61,853 bases of DNA from Pseudomonadota bacterium (GCA_023451825.1 JAEXYA010000016.1:1-61853); one strand, 5' to 3'. Numbered from the stretch's first letter, positions 1 through 8,385 are shown. Notes: a model not told the origin generated them from the letters alone. Translations and numbers: made by a program.

Positions 1-30
1 GCTTGAGGGAGGGAAAACGCAACCTCACTC

Positions 31-444
31 CTACTTCAGCTTCACGATCATCATCATCGTGCCGCTGACCGTATAGCCCTCACGTTGGGAGGTCTGGTAG
101 CGCTGGCCCGCATTGAGATTGCTGTTCACCGACTCCAGGATGCATTCCTGCGCCATCGTCTCGCGCAGCAGGTCGCATTCCCGTGCAGCGGTGGCGTAGA
201 TCATGCGACGCGCGCGATCGCGTAGCTTCTCCGCCTCGTCTCCCTCGCCGATCGGCCCGGCGATGAAGATATTGAGCGTTGCGGTGACACGGGTATGCCC
301 CTCGCGCAACGCCGGTGCGCCGATCGGAGGATAGGGCCGCGCGGGCGCGACTGCAGGTGACGGCACCGGCGCCTGCGCGGCGGCCGGCGCCGCCAATGCC
401 AGCAGAAGCGTCGCAAGCGACAGCGCATATTTCCGAGATGTCAT
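31..444 (-). CDS. Hypothetical secreted protein
   Basis: A 137-residue protein I do not recognise. Residues 1-24 form a typical signal peptide (MTSRKYALS, then a Leu/Ala-rich core ending in AAAQA), so export to the periplasm is expected. A Pro/Ala-rich linker is followed by a compact domain with two cysteines (in ECDLL and QECIL) that could form a disulphide. The start chosen is the internal ATG because a strong GGAGG lies just upstream of it. A start 24 bases further upstream would put a polar stretch before the signal peptide. The general shape recalls small UrcA- or SIMPL-like secreted proteins, but no family signature is convincing. The gene stands alone, facing the window edge. Confidence 0.6.
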   Translation of the reverse strand: MTSRKYALSLATLLLALAAPAAAQAPVPSPAVAPARPYPPIGAPALREGHTRVTATLNIFIAGPIGEGDEAEKLRDRARRMIYATAARECDLLRETMAQECILESVNSNLNAGQRYQTSQREGYTVSGTMMMIVKLK

Positions 445-542
445 GATGGTCCTCCATTTCAGAGGCACACCATACCGATTCTCGACGGCGGTCCTATCAA
501 CACACGCGCAAGGAACCGCGCCAATGCGTCACGTGTGATCGT

Positions 543-1562
543 CTACCGCCATCCCATTCCCGGTGCCACATGCTTCAGGATCGCCTCGATCACATGCGCA
601 TTGTAATCGACGCCGAGCTGGTTCGGCACCGTCAGCAGCAGCGTGTCCGCCTCGGCGATGGCCTCGTCGCCCTTCAACTGCTCGATCAGCTTGTCCGGCT
701 CCGCGGCAAAGCTCCGGCCGAAAATCGCGCGCTCGGTGGCGCTCAGCATGCCGACCTTGTCGGCATCGTCGCCGCGGCCGAAATACATGCGGTCCTGATC
801 GTTCACCAGCGCGAACATGCTGCGGCTCACCGAGACACGCGGGGTCCCCGCATGCCCGGCCGCTTTCCACGCATCGCGATAGAGCCGGATCTGCTCCGCC
901 TGCTGCACATGAAACGGCTTGCCGCTTTCGTCGATCTTCAAGGTCGATGATTGCAGGTTCATGCCCATCTTGGCCGCCCATTCCGCCGTGGCATTGGTGG
1001 ACGCGCCCCACCAGATGCGCTCGCGCAATCCTTCCGCATGCGGCTCGAGCCGCAGCAGGCCCGGCGGGTTCGGAAACATCGGCGCGGGATTCGGCTGTGC
1101 AAAACCCTTGCCCTTCAGCACATCGAGAAACACCTCGGTGTGCTTGCGCGCCATGTCGGCGTCGGTCTGCCCGTCCGCGGGCGCATAGCCGAAATAGCGA
1201 TAGCCATCGATCACCTGCTCCGGCGAGCCGCGCGAAATGCCGAGCTGCAGCCGCCCGCCGCTGATCAGATCGGCGCTGCCTGCATCCTCCGCCATATAGA
1301 GCGGGTTCTCATAGCGCATATCGATCACGGCGGTGCCGATCTCGATCTTTTTCGTACGCGCGCCGATGGCGGCCAGCAGCGGAAACGGCGCCGCAAGCTG
1401 GCGCGCAAAGTGATGCACGCGGACATAGGCGCCATCGGCGCCAAGCTCTTCGGCAGCGACGGCGAGATCGATGGACTGCAAAAGCGCATCACCGGCAGAG
1501 CGCGTCTGCGACGAGGCCTGCGGCGTCCAGTGGCCGAAGGAGAGAAAACCGATTTTCTTCAT
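543..1562 (-). CDS. LLM class flavin-dependent oxidoreductase
   Basis: A 339-residue luciferase-like monooxygenase of the two-component bacterial type. These enzymes use reduced FMN supplied by a separate reductase to oxidise small organic substrates. The N-terminus MKKIGFLSFGHWTP forms beta-1 of the TIM barrel. Family hallmarks follow: AAEELGADGAYVRVHHF, IEIGTAVIDMRYENP, and ISGGRLQLGISRGSPEQ. The start is placed at MKK because the in-frame extension upstream is not family-like. The substrate cannot be told from sequence. It is a single gene, not visibly coupled to its neighbours. Confidence 0.85.
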   Translation of the reverse strand: MKKIGFLSFGHWTPQASSQTRSAGDALLQSIDLAVAAEELGADGAYVRVHHFARQLAAPFPLLAAIGARTKKIEIGTAVIDMRYENPLYMAEDAGSADLISGGRLQLGISRGSPEQVIDGYRYFGYAPADGQTDADMARKHTEVFLDVLKGKGFAQPNPAPMFPNPPGLLRLEPHAEGLRERIWWGASTNATAEWAAKMGMNLQSSTLKIDESGKPFHVQQAEQIRLYRDAWKAAGHAGTPRVSVSRSMFALVNDQDRMYFGRGDDADKVGMLSATERAIFGRSFAAEPDKLIEQLKGDEAIAEADTLLLTVPNQLGVDYNAHVIEAILKHVAPGMGWR

Positions 1563-1661
1563 GGAATGGGTCTCGGGATGGATCTGTTGAGACCTATCTA
1601 GGCGCTTTCGGCGAGAGGAACAGCGCAAGCATGGAAACGATGCGTTTCCGCCGCGCGCCCT

Positions 1662-2534
1662 TTACACTTCCACCGGCAGATAGAAGTCGATCACCGCGCC
1701 CTTCACGGTTGGCGCGAATTCGCTGTCATAGCGCTCGAAATCCGGTCCTTCCGCAACCTTTAACCCGGCGGCGGGAACGAGCTCGCCCCAGATTTTCGCC
1801 ATCGCGCCCTTGAGCTGCAGATGCACCGGGCCGCCACTCAGCGTGATGCGAAACACGGCGTAATGCCCGCCTGGAATGCGCAGCGCGGAAAAGCCCGCAG
1901 GCAGCGCCGCGCCCTCGTTCACACCGACACCGGCCAGATAATCGAAATGCCCCTCGGCGCGATCGACATTCCAGACCACGCCATAGGTCGTCCATTCCGG
2001 CGCCTGACCGGGAAACGGCAGCGCGCCCAGCATCTGCGACCACAGCTGCGGAATCTCGGCCTTGGTGGCTTCCTCGAACCGCCGCCGCGACCCGGCGACG
2101 GTGAAGGCGTCCAGCACTGCAGGTTCGGGCAGTTGCGTCACGGTGACGTCGGTCTCGGGCATGGTCATCGGATATTGTCCTTCAATGGGCGTGAAATTGA
2201 AGCCGCGGCGAAACCGTCCGGGCGCGACACCGAAGGTGCGGGAGAACGCGCGCGTAAACGCCTCCTGCGAGTCGAAGCCGCAGTCGGCTGCCAGATCGAT
2301 CAGGCGCAACTCAGGATCGACAGCAAGCCGCTGCGCCGCGCGCACCAGCCGCCGCCCCCGCACATGTGCCATCACGCCCCGCCCCATGCGGGCGGAAAAT
2401 AGACGTGAGAAATGATAGGACGACAGGCCGGCGATCTCGGCGATGACATCGACGCTGAGCGCATCATCGAGATGGCGTTCGATCCATTGGACGGTGGCGA
2501 CGAGATCGAGTGGCTTTGGGTGTGGCAGGGTCAT
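1662..2534 (-). CDS. AraC family regulator with GyrI-like effector domain
   Basis: A 290-residue transcription factor. Residues about 10-110 are an AraC/XylS DNA-binding domain with two helix-turn-helix units (VDVIAEIAGLSSYHFSRLF and IDLAADCGFDSQEAFTRAF). Residues about 130-290 resemble the GyrI/Rob C-terminal effector-binding fold (AVLDAFTVAGSRRRFEEA near its start, GGHYAVFRITL, FYLPV at the end), known in related regulators to bind small drug-like ligands. The domain order, HTH first and GyrI second, is the Rob/SoxS-like arrangement. The regulon is unknown. The adjacent oxidoreductase is on the same strand and could be a target, which is inference from position only. Confidence 0.85.
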   Translation of the reverse strand: MTLPHPKPLDLVATVQWIERHLDDALSVDVIAEIAGLSSYHFSRLFSARMGRGVMAHVRGRRLVRAAQRLAVDPELRLIDLAADCGFDSQEAFTRAFSRTFGVAPGRFRRGFNFTPIEGQYPMTMPETDVTVTQLPEPAVLDAFTVAGSRRRFEEATKAEIPQLWSQMLGALPFPGQAPEWTTYGVVWNVDRAEGHFDYLAGVGVNEGAALPAGFSALRIPGGHYAVFRITLSGGPVHLQLKGAMAKIWGELVPAAGLKVAEGPDFERYDSEFAPTVKGAVIDFYLPVEV

Positions 2535-2633
2535 GCTGGGTATATGGCATGACCGGATGGCAGCGTCTTGATCGGTCTTGCTGTCGCAAACATTGGCCAG
2601 CTCCGTTTTTTCATAACCGCAAGCAAAACAGCG

Positions 2634-3245
2634 TTAGTCTCCAGCGTAACGCCTGCGCCACTCTGATGTTTTGAAAGCCAACCACTTCTCAAAAGGGATC
2701 AATTCGTTCGCGATGAGACCGCGCACGTCCGCCAAATCTAGAATAGCGGTCTTGCAGCGACCGGATCCTAGATAGGTACCGCCCACCCGCATAGCATCCT
2801 TCTCATCTTTTGATATGAGCACGATTGCATCTTGACCGACTATCCGTCGCGCCGCCCAATGCCCGAGCAAATTCCTCAACTCGCGCCGCCGCTCCACAAT
2901 CTCCAGAATACGGAGAGCTTCTGAAATATCCTCAGAAGAGCTATCCATCGCCTTTACCGCGTCTTGCACGGCACTTGCGACAGCAGAGCTATGAATTCTC
3001 GGATACTTTTTTGCTGCTTCACCTTGAAGAAGATTAGCACGTGCGAACGTTTCGATTGACCTACGAAGATTTAGGTCAACGTAGTTGAACAATTGAATAA
3101 ACGAGCCAATTAATTGATGATCCAGCGGCTGCAATACTGGAAAATCAAATAGCTTCTCCGCAGGAGTAGCATCCAGGATCGCCTGCAGATCCTGCATCCG
3201 CCGAGTTCTATGTTCTGGAGGCAACGCCATCAGAAGCTCCAACAT
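2634..3245 (-). CDS. Hypothetical protein with HEPN-like RX4H motif, third gene of a Fic operon
   Basis: A 203-residue cytosolic protein I cannot assign to a named family. It is largely helical, and the stretch RRRELRNLLGHWAARR contains R124-N-L-L-G-H129, the RX4H arrangement typical of HEPN-type ribonucleases and nucleotidyltransferase partners. An Arg before a conserved Asn strengthens the resemblance, but one short motif is not proof. The ATG used lies about 10 bases after the stop of the upstream Fic gene. Two TTG codons further upstream would give a start overlapping the Fic gene. Base composition is more AT-rich than the flanking genes. Position suggests co-expression with mobile mystery proteins A and B, and so a toxin, immunity or accessory role. 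Confidence 0.6.
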   Translation of the reverse strand: MLELLMALPPEHRTRRMQDLQAILDATPAEKLFDFPVLQPLDHQLIGSFIQLFNYVDLNLRRSIETFARANLLQGEAAKKYPRIHSSAVASAVQDAVKAMDSSSEDISEALRILEIVERRRELRNLLGHWAARRIVGQDAIVLISKDEKDAMRVGGTYLGSGRCKTAILDLADVRGLIANELIPFEKWLAFKTSEWRRRYAGD

Positions 3246-3255
3246 GTCAAATGGA

Positions 3256-3855
3256 TCATAAAGTATATTGTTCTCCAACAAACACCATCAACGCCCCCAT
3301 ATCCCCACGATCCGCCGCCTTCAGCGCCGCGATATACGCCGTGCGCCGCTCGTTCATCTGCTGCAGATCATATCCGCCCGCCCAATCAATCGGCGCGACT
3401 TTGTAGACGCGCGTCAGCACCGTATCCGCCATGATGCGCGCGTGACGGCCGTTGCCATTGGCAAAAGGATGGATCAGCACCATGCGATGATGCAGGCGGA
3501 TGGCTGCTTCCACCGGCGGATAGGTTTTGTGGTCAACCCAGTATCGCGCATCGTCCATCAGCATGCGTAGTTCGACGCCGATGCGAATAGGATCGACGCC
3601 GATATTCTTTCCCGTCGTGCGAAAGCTGCCTGCCCAATCCCAGACCTCGCCGAACAGGCGCTTGTGCAAGGTGACCGCAAACGCGTCCCTCAGAACATCG
3701 CCACGCTGGCGCGCTGCCCATGCCATTCCCGACTGGATGTTGACTTGCTCGAGTTCGTCGAGCTGCACGCGTGTGGTGACATGCCTGTGCTTGAGCCCTC
3801 CGAGTTCATCCGGATGCAGCGGTGTTGCACCTTCCGGATCGTCGGCGGAATTCAT
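3256..3855 (-). CDS. Mobile mystery protein B (Fic domain protein)
   Basis: A 199-residue Fic/DOC-fold protein. Fic enzymes transfer AMP or other phosphate-containing groups to target proteins. The complete active-site motif HPFANGNGRHAR is at residues 129-140, including the catalytic His129 and the anion-binding GNGR. The N-terminal DELEQVNI region and the total length match the mobile mystery protein B family, which is defined by its pairing with protein A on mobile elements. The start overlaps the stop of protein A by ATGA, so the two are translationally coupled. The motif is intact and activity is expected. Whether protein A neutralises it is inferred from family pairing. Confidence 0.88.
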   Translation of the reverse strand: MNSADDPEGATPLHPDELGGLKHRHVTTRVQLDELEQVNIQSGMAWAARQRGDVLRDAFAVTLHKRLFGEVWDWAGSFRTTGKNIGVDPIRIGVELRMLMDDARYWVDHKTYPPVEAAIRLHHRMVLIHPFANGNGRHARIMADTVLTRVYKVAPIDWAGGYDLQQMNERRTAYIAALKAADRGDMGALMVFVGEQYTL

Positions 3856-4313
3856 ATGTCGTTCCAGAAATCGGCGGGCATGTCGCGCGCGAGCTGGTGC
3901 GTGAGCCGCTCGATCTCCTGCACGATCCGATCATCCGGCAGTGCCTGGCTCTCCAATGCCATATGCGTGCTGGCAGCATTGACCAGCGCCGTTGCCTTCT
4001 TGCGGGCCTGCGCCTGGATCATGTCTTCGACCCTGCCTTCGGGCAGCACCGCATAGACGAAGCGACAGCCCATGGCCTCGGCCGTGGCCTGCATGGATTT
4101 CAGCGTGATGCCGCCCTCGCTTTCCGATGCCTCGGCTTGCGCAACCCGCGCACGGGTGACCCCCATTCGCCGTGCCAGCTGGGCGCCTGACATGCCGAGC
4201 GATTTCCGCGCGGTTCGCAACCACCCCTCGGGCGGAAGCTCGGCCACCTCATGCGTAGCGCCGCTATCGAGGAGCCGCTGATATTGCTTCTGAACGAGCT
4301 GCCGGACGCTCAT
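3852..4313 (-). CDS. Mobile mystery protein A (XRE-type HTH)
   Basis: A 153-residue DNA-binding protein. Residues about 30-85 form a Cro/C1-type helix-turn-helix (LRTARKSLGMSGAQLARRMG, then VTRARVAQAEASE). A helical C-terminal part with ERLTHQLARDMPADFW follows. This layout and the overlapping Fic gene downstream identify the mobile mystery A/B pair. The protein probably represses its own operon: an AT-rich inverted repeat lies 34-85 bases upstream of the start. It is the likely antitoxin or regulator of the Fic protein, inferred from context rather than shown. Confidence 0.85.
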   Translation of the reverse strand: MSVRQLVQKQYQRLLDSGATHEVAELPPEGWLRTARKSLGMSGAQLARRMGVTRARVAQAEASESEGGITLKSMQATAEAMGCRFVYAVLPEGRVEDMIQAQARKKATALVNAASTHMALESQALPDDRIVQEIERLTHQLARDMPADFWNDI

Positions 4314-4346
4314 TTGTCAACCTACATGCATACAAACCGAAAGCTG

Positions 4347-4398
4347 CGTAAATGTATATATAGACGTACATTTTTATACGTCAATATATACATTTACG
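4347..4398. promoter_or_regulatory. AT-rich 22-bp inverted repeat upstream of the mobile mystery operon
   Basis: Two 22-base arms (4347-4368 and 4377-4398) match as reverse complements at 21 of 22 positions around an 8-base spacer. The arms begin CGTAAATGTATATAT. The sequence is far more AT-rich than the surrounding genome. It lies between the start of the XRE gene and a REP-like repeat, where the operon's promoter and operator should be. A binding site for mobile mystery protein A is the simplest reading. A cruciform or recombination site is the alternative. Copies of ATGCATACA occur on both sides (near 4325 and 4424). Confidence 0.6.
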
Positions 4399-4467
4399 TG
4401 ACTTTTGCGATCGTAAACAAATATGCATACAGTCAGGAGCGGAGCAGCCAGCGGGAGAAAACTCGGG

Positions 4468-4557
4468 CCGTAGGGCGGATAAGCCGAAGGCGTAATCCGC
4501 CGGCCGAACGCAAGGCCGAAACGCGGCGGATGACGCTACGCTCATCCGCCCTACGGC
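4468..4557. repeat. Palindromic intergenic repeat, GTAGGGCGGAT family
   Basis: Imperfect long inverted repeat starting with CCGTAGGGCGGATAAGC and ending with the complementary GCTCATCCGCCCTACGG. A second copy of the same family lies at 23238-23328. Such elements are common between genes in Bradyrhizobiaceae. No protein is encoded. Confidence 0.8.
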
Positions 4558-4563
4558 ACAGCC

Positions 4564-5052
4564 TCACCCCTCCTTGAAGCCATATTCCGGCACGTTGCCG
4601 CTGGCGCCGTAATATTTGTATGGCAGGAACTTGCCTGACATCGTGATCTTCACGCGGTCGCCCTTCGGGTTCGCCACGCGCTCGAAATCGAAATCGAAAT
4701 CGATGGCCGACATGATGCCGTCGCCGAATTCTTCCTCGATCAGCATCTTCCAGGCCGGGCCGTTCACCATCACCATTTCATAGAAGCGATAGATCAGGGG
4801 ATCCTGCGGCGGCATCTGCATGGTCTCGGCGCGCATCGGGATCTCGTTGAGCATCGCCGTCTCCGCTTTGGAGAGGCCGAACAACTCACCGGCATTCGCC
4901 GCCTGCGGCTTGGTCAGTTTCATGTTGCCGAGGATCGCGCCGACGATCAGCACGTCGGAATAGCCGCCGATCTTCCCGCAGATATATTTCCAGGTCCATT
5001 CCTTCTCGCGCTTGATGTCGAGCAGCTTTTCGGTGAGGTCGGATCGCAGCAT
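4564..5052 (-). CDS. cynS: Cyanate hydratase (cyanase)
   Basis: A 162-residue cyanase, which converts cyanate plus bicarbonate to ammonia and carbon dioxide. The N-terminal half is the helical domain (LTEKLLDIKREKEWTWKYI). The C-terminal half is the unique cyanase fold. The catalytic residues are present as R89 and E92 in YRFYEM and S115 in MSAIDF, each offset by seven from E. coli R96, E99 and S122. Length and the C-terminal GKFLPYKYYG also fit. It is the last gene of the ABC transporter operon, 24 bases behind the ATPase gene, which argues that the transporter imports cyanate (and perhaps nitrate). It detoxifies cyanate and provides nitrogen. Confidence 0.97.
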   Translation of the reverse strand: MLRSDLTEKLLDIKREKEWTWKYICGKIGGYSDVLIVGAILGNMKLTKPQAANAGELFGLSKAETAMLNEIPMRAETMQMPPQDPLIYRFYEMVMVNGPAWKMLIEEEFGDGIMSAIDFDFDFERVANPKGDRVKITMSGKFLPYKYYGASGNVPEYGFKEG

Positions 5053-5076
5053 GGTGGTTCTCCTTCGGGCAGATTG

Positions 5077-5964
5077 TTAGCGCGTGGCGCTATGGAGAGA
5101 CGGCATCATTGGCGTCTCGGTGAATTCGGGACGCACCACGGGCACGTTGCGCGGATCGTGATCCGGCGTGGCGGCGACAAAGCTCTTGCTGCGCGTCACC
5201 AGGAAATCGATGATGTGGTTACGCAGCGCGTAGTAATGCGGGTGCTTGTGCAGATCGATGCGGGCGCGGTCCTTCGGCAGCGGGTTCTCGACGATCTCCG
5301 CCAGCACGGCGCCGGGGCCGTTGGTCATCAGAAAAATCTTGTCGGCGAGATACATGGCCTCGTCGACGTCATGGGTGATCATGAAGGTCGTCTGCCCGCT
5401 TTCCAGCGTGACGCGGCGCACTTCATCCTGCAGCGTGCCACGCGTCAGTGCGTCGAGTGCCGAGAACGGCTCGTCCATCAGCATGATCTTTGGCGTGATC
5501 GACAGCGCGCGCGCGATGCCGACGCGCTGCTTCATGCCGCCGGAGAGTTCGGACGGCCGCTTGTGCTCGGAGCCTGTGAGGCCGACCTTGTCGATAAAAG
5601 TCTGCGCATGGGCACGTATTTTCGCCTTGTCCCATTTGCGCCATTTCGACGAGACGGCATAAGCGATGTTGCCCATCACCGTCATCCACGGCAGCAACGC
5701 GTGCGACTGGAAGATCACCGCGCGATCGAGGCTGGTGCCGGAGATGGCCTGGCCATCGACGATGACGGTGCCCTCACTGGGCTCATCGAGCCCGGCAAGA
5801 ATGTTGAGCACCGTGGTCTTGCCGCAGCCGGAATGGCCGATGATGCAGCCGAATTCGCCGGGCGCCAGCGACAGCCAGAGATCCTCGAAGATCGTCGTGG
5901 TGCCGCCATGCGCCGCCGGATAGCGTTTGGCAATGCCTTCGATGGAAATGAACTTTGTAGCCAT
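5077..5964 (-). CDS. ABC transporter ATP-binding protein, nitrate/cyanate type
   Basis: A 295-residue ATPase of the nitrate/sulfonate/taurine importer class. Walker A is GHSGCGKTT, the signature is LSGGMKQRVGIARAL, and Walker B is IMLMDEPFSALD followed by the switch His in MITHDVDEA. The ATG start is preferred over the in-frame GTG nine bases upstream because a GGAG sits eight bases before it. The permease stop overlaps this start region, so the two are coupled. It energises import of an anion, probably cyanate because cynS follows directly. A nitrate or aliphatic sulfonate substrate cannot be excluded from the ATPase alone. Confidence 0.9.
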   Translation of the reverse strand: MATKFISIEGIAKRYPAAHGGTTTIFEDLWLSLAPGEFGCIIGHSGCGKTTVLNILAGLDEPSEGTVIVDGQAISGTSLDRAVIFQSHALLPWMTVMGNIAYAVSSKWRKWDKAKIRAHAQTFIDKVGLTGSEHKRPSELSGGMKQRVGIARALSITPKIMLMDEPFSALDALTRGTLQDEVRRVTLESGQTTFMITHDVDEAMYLADKIFLMTNGPGAVLAEIVENPLPKDRARIDLHKHPHYYALRNHIIDFLVTRSKSFVAATPDHDPRNVPVVRPEFTETPMMPSLHSATR

Positions 5965-5969
5965 CGCAT

Positions 5970-6809
5970 TCACTCCGGAAAGGTCACAAGGCGCGTGAAG
6001 CGCGCGAGAATCTGATCCAGCAGCATGCCGACGAGACCGATCATCAGGATCGCGATGATCACATTGGTGATCGACAGGTTATTCCATTCGTTCCAGACGA
6101 AGTAACCGATGCCGGTGCCGCCCACGAGCATCTCCGCGGCGACGATGACCAGCCAGGCGATGCCGATGGAGATGCGCATGCCGGTGAGAATGGTGGGCGC
6201 CGCCGCCGGCAGGATTACCGTGAAGGCGCGGCGGAAGGTGCCGACCTCGAGCGTGCGCGCGACATTGACCCACTCCTTGCGCACCGAGGCGACGCCGAAC
6301 GCGGTGTTGAGCAGCATCGGCCACACCGAGCAGATGAAGATCACGAAGATCGCGGAGAGCGAGGAATCCTTGATCGTGTAGAGCGCGAGCGGCATCCATG
6401 CGAGCGGCGAGATCGGCTTCAGCACCTGGATGAAGGGATCGAGCGCCTTGTTCATCAGCGGCGACATGCCGATGAGAAAGCCGAGCGGGATCGCGACGAG
6501 CACGGCGATGAGATAGCCGAGCCCGACGCGGCCGATAGAATAAGCGAGCTGGATGCCGAGGCCCTTGTCATTTGGCCCGTTGTCGTAGAATGGCCGCTTC
6601 AGATGCTCGAACAGTTTTGCGCCGACATCGAGCGGCCCCGGCATGGCGGATTTGCCTTGGGTGACGGTGATGCCCATGAGCTTGGCGTATTCCGGCGACA
6701 TGGTGGTGGTCGCAGCGGTCTGCCGCGTGGCGAGATGCCAGGCGGTGAGGAAAGCAAGGAACAGTCCGATGGACACCACGGCGGCGCGAAAACGAAGGGA
6801 TTTTGTCAT
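5970..6809 (-). CDS. ABC transporter permease, nitrate/cyanate type
   Basis: A 279-residue inner-membrane permease with about six to seven hydrophobic segments. The EAA loop that docks the ATPase is recognisable in EWVNVARTLEVGTFRRAFTV, followed by ILPAAAPTILTGMRISIG. This is the NrtB/CynB/SsuC-type pattern. The N-terminus MTKSLRFRAAVVSIGLFLAF is a single membrane-entry helix. It pairs with the ATPase encoded immediately downstream and the Tat-exported binding protein upstream. A palindromic repeat separates it from the binding-protein gene, which may dampen expression of the distal genes. Confidence 0.9.
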   Translation of the reverse strand: MTKSLRFRAAVVSIGLFLAFLTAWHLATRQTAATTTMSPEYAKLMGITVTQGKSAMPGPLDVGAKLFEHLKRPFYDNGPNDKGLGIQLAYSIGRVGLGYLIAVLVAIPLGFLIGMSPLMNKALDPFIQVLKPISPLAWMPLALYTIKDSSLSAIFVIFICSVWPMLLNTAFGVASVRKEWVNVARTLEVGTFRRAFTVILPAAAPTILTGMRISIGIAWLVIVAAEMLVGGTGIGYFVWNEWNNLSITNVIIAILMIGLVGMLLDQILARFTRLVTFPE

Positions 6810-6845
6810 TTAGTTTGTTCTCTCAAGACCACCTCACACTCCCCT

Positions 6846-6964
6846 GTCATCCCGGCGAACGCCGGGATCCATAGACACCGAACTCTCAGATGAAACACCG
6901 GCCTCACTGACATGCCGCCACACCAACTCGGAGGTTATGGGTCCCGGCTTTCGCCGGGACGACA
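6846..6964. repeat. Palindromic intergenic repeat, GTCATCCCGGCG family
   Basis: Begins GTCATCCCGGCGAACGCCGG and ends with the complementary GGTCCCGGCTTTCGCCGGGA, with small inner hairpins at each end. A second copy lies at 33721-33845. Here it sits inside the ABC operon between the binding-protein and permease genes. Confidence 0.8.
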
Positions 6965-6974
6965 GCGGAGTTCA

Positions 6975-8354
6975 TCAGCTCGCCTTCTTGATCTTGAAGC
7001 TCGCCACATAGTCATCCGGCTTGGTCGGATCGAACGCCTTCCCCATCACGCTGAACGATTTGTAGCTCGTCGCCGGCGGCGTCAGGCCCATCTCCTTCAT
7101 CACCTTGCCGGTGTCCGTCGCGAGATAGACCTGCTCGGCCACGGCCTTGTAATCGACATCGCCCTTGATCTGCCCCCAGCGCTTCATCTGGGTCATCATC
7201 CACACCGCAAAACTCTGCCAGGGGAACGGATCGAAATCGACGCGCTTCGGATCCTGCTTGATGCCGCCGAGCCCATCTGCATAAGTGCCGGTGAGCACCT
7301 GCTCCAGCACCACCGGCGGTGCATTGAGATAGGCAGCCGGCGCAATCGCCTCCGCGATCGACTTGCGGTTCTCCGCCTTCGACGCATAGGCCGTCGCATC
7401 GACGATCGCGCGCGTCAGCGCGGCAAAGGAATTCGGCGCAGTGGTGATGAACTCGCGCGACGCTGCAAACGAGCAGCAGGGATGCCCGTCCCAGATTTCC
7501 TTCGACAGGATGTGCATGAAGCCGACGCCGTCATATATCGCGCGCTGGCAGATATTATCGGGCGCGAGGAAGCCATCGATATTGTCGGCGCGCAGATTGG
7601 CGACCATTTCCGGCGGCGGCACCGAGCGGATCTGGATATCCGCATCGGGATCGATGCCGTGTTCGGCGAGATAGTAGCGCAGCAGATAATTGTGCATCGA
7701 ATAGTCGAACGGAACGGCGATCTTGAATCCCTTCCAGTCCTTGGGATCGCGCTTGTCCTTGTGCTTCATGGCAAGGGTAATGCCCTGCCCGTTGATGTTC
7801 TCGATCGCCGGCACGGTGAACGGAATCGGCTGCGAGCCGAGCCCGAGTGAAATCGCGATCGGCATCGGCGCCAGCATATGGGCTGCGTCATATTCCTTGT
7901 TGATAGTCTTGTCGCGAATGACGGCCCAGCCGGCGGTCTTCACCACCTCCACCTTCAGCCCCTGCTTTTGATAGAAGCCGAGCGGATCCGCCATGATGAT
8001 CGGCGTGGCGCAGGTGATGGGAATGAAGCCGACCTTGAGTTCGGTCTTTTCCAGTTTGCCGGCGCCTTGCGCGAACACTTCGGTGGCTAGCTTGATGGGA
8101 AAGAATTGCGACAAAGCCGCCAGCGCGCCCGAGGCACCGACCGACTGCAGGAATGCACGCCGCGTGGCCTGTTGCGGGAAGACCTGACGCATCACCGCCG
8201 AGGCGACGACGCCCTCGTAGCGCTTGTCGGCTGCCTCCGGGATGTCGCACTGAAGCCGCAAGGAAGCCGCATGAATTGCTTCGCTTTCGTGCTGCCCGCA
8301 GCTGCAGGCGCCAAGGCGGCGGTTGGGGTCGAACGGATTGTCGAATGTGGACAT
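6975..8354 (-). CDS. ABC transporter substrate-binding protein (NrtA/CmpA-like), Tat substrate
   Basis: A 459-residue binding protein. An unusual N-terminal segment carries CSCGQH at residues 17-22, well before a twin-arginine signal at residues 65-70 (TRRAFLQ followed by a hydrophobic stretch), so the folded protein is expected to leave through the Tat system. The rest is a type II periplasmic binding fold: LKVGFIPITCATPIIMA, then PPPEMVANLRADNIDGF, as in NrtA/CmpA nitrate and bicarbonate receptors. The start at MSTFDN has GGAGGAG just upstream and lies about 20 bases from the predicted transcription start of a sigma54 promoter. It heads the operon with permease, ATPase and cyanase, so cyanate or nitrate is the likely ligand. 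Confidence 0.9.
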   Translation of the reverse strand: MSTFDNPFDPNRRLGACSCGQHESEAIHAASLRLQCDIPEAADKRYEGVVASAVMRQVFPQQATRRAFLQSVGASGALAALSQFFPIKLATEVFAQGAGKLEKTELKVGFIPITCATPIIMADPLGFYQKQGLKVEVVKTAGWAVIRDKTINKEYDAAHMLAPMPIAISLGLGSQPIPFTVPAIENINGQGITLAMKHKDKRDPKDWKGFKIAVPFDYSMHNYLLRYYLAEHGIDPDADIQIRSVPPPEMVANLRADNIDGFLAPDNICQRAIYDGVGFMHILSKEIWDGHPCCSFAASREFITTAPNSFAALTRAIVDATAYASKAENRKSIAEAIAPAAYLNAPPVVLEQVLTGTYADGLGGIKQDPKRVDFDPFPWQSFAVWMMTQMKRWGQIKGDVDYKAVAEQVYLATDTGKVMKEMGLTPPATSYKSFSVMGKAFDPTKPDDYVASFKIKKAS

Positions 8355-8385
8355 TGTGACTCCTCCGGTGATGCTCCCGAGGGTA

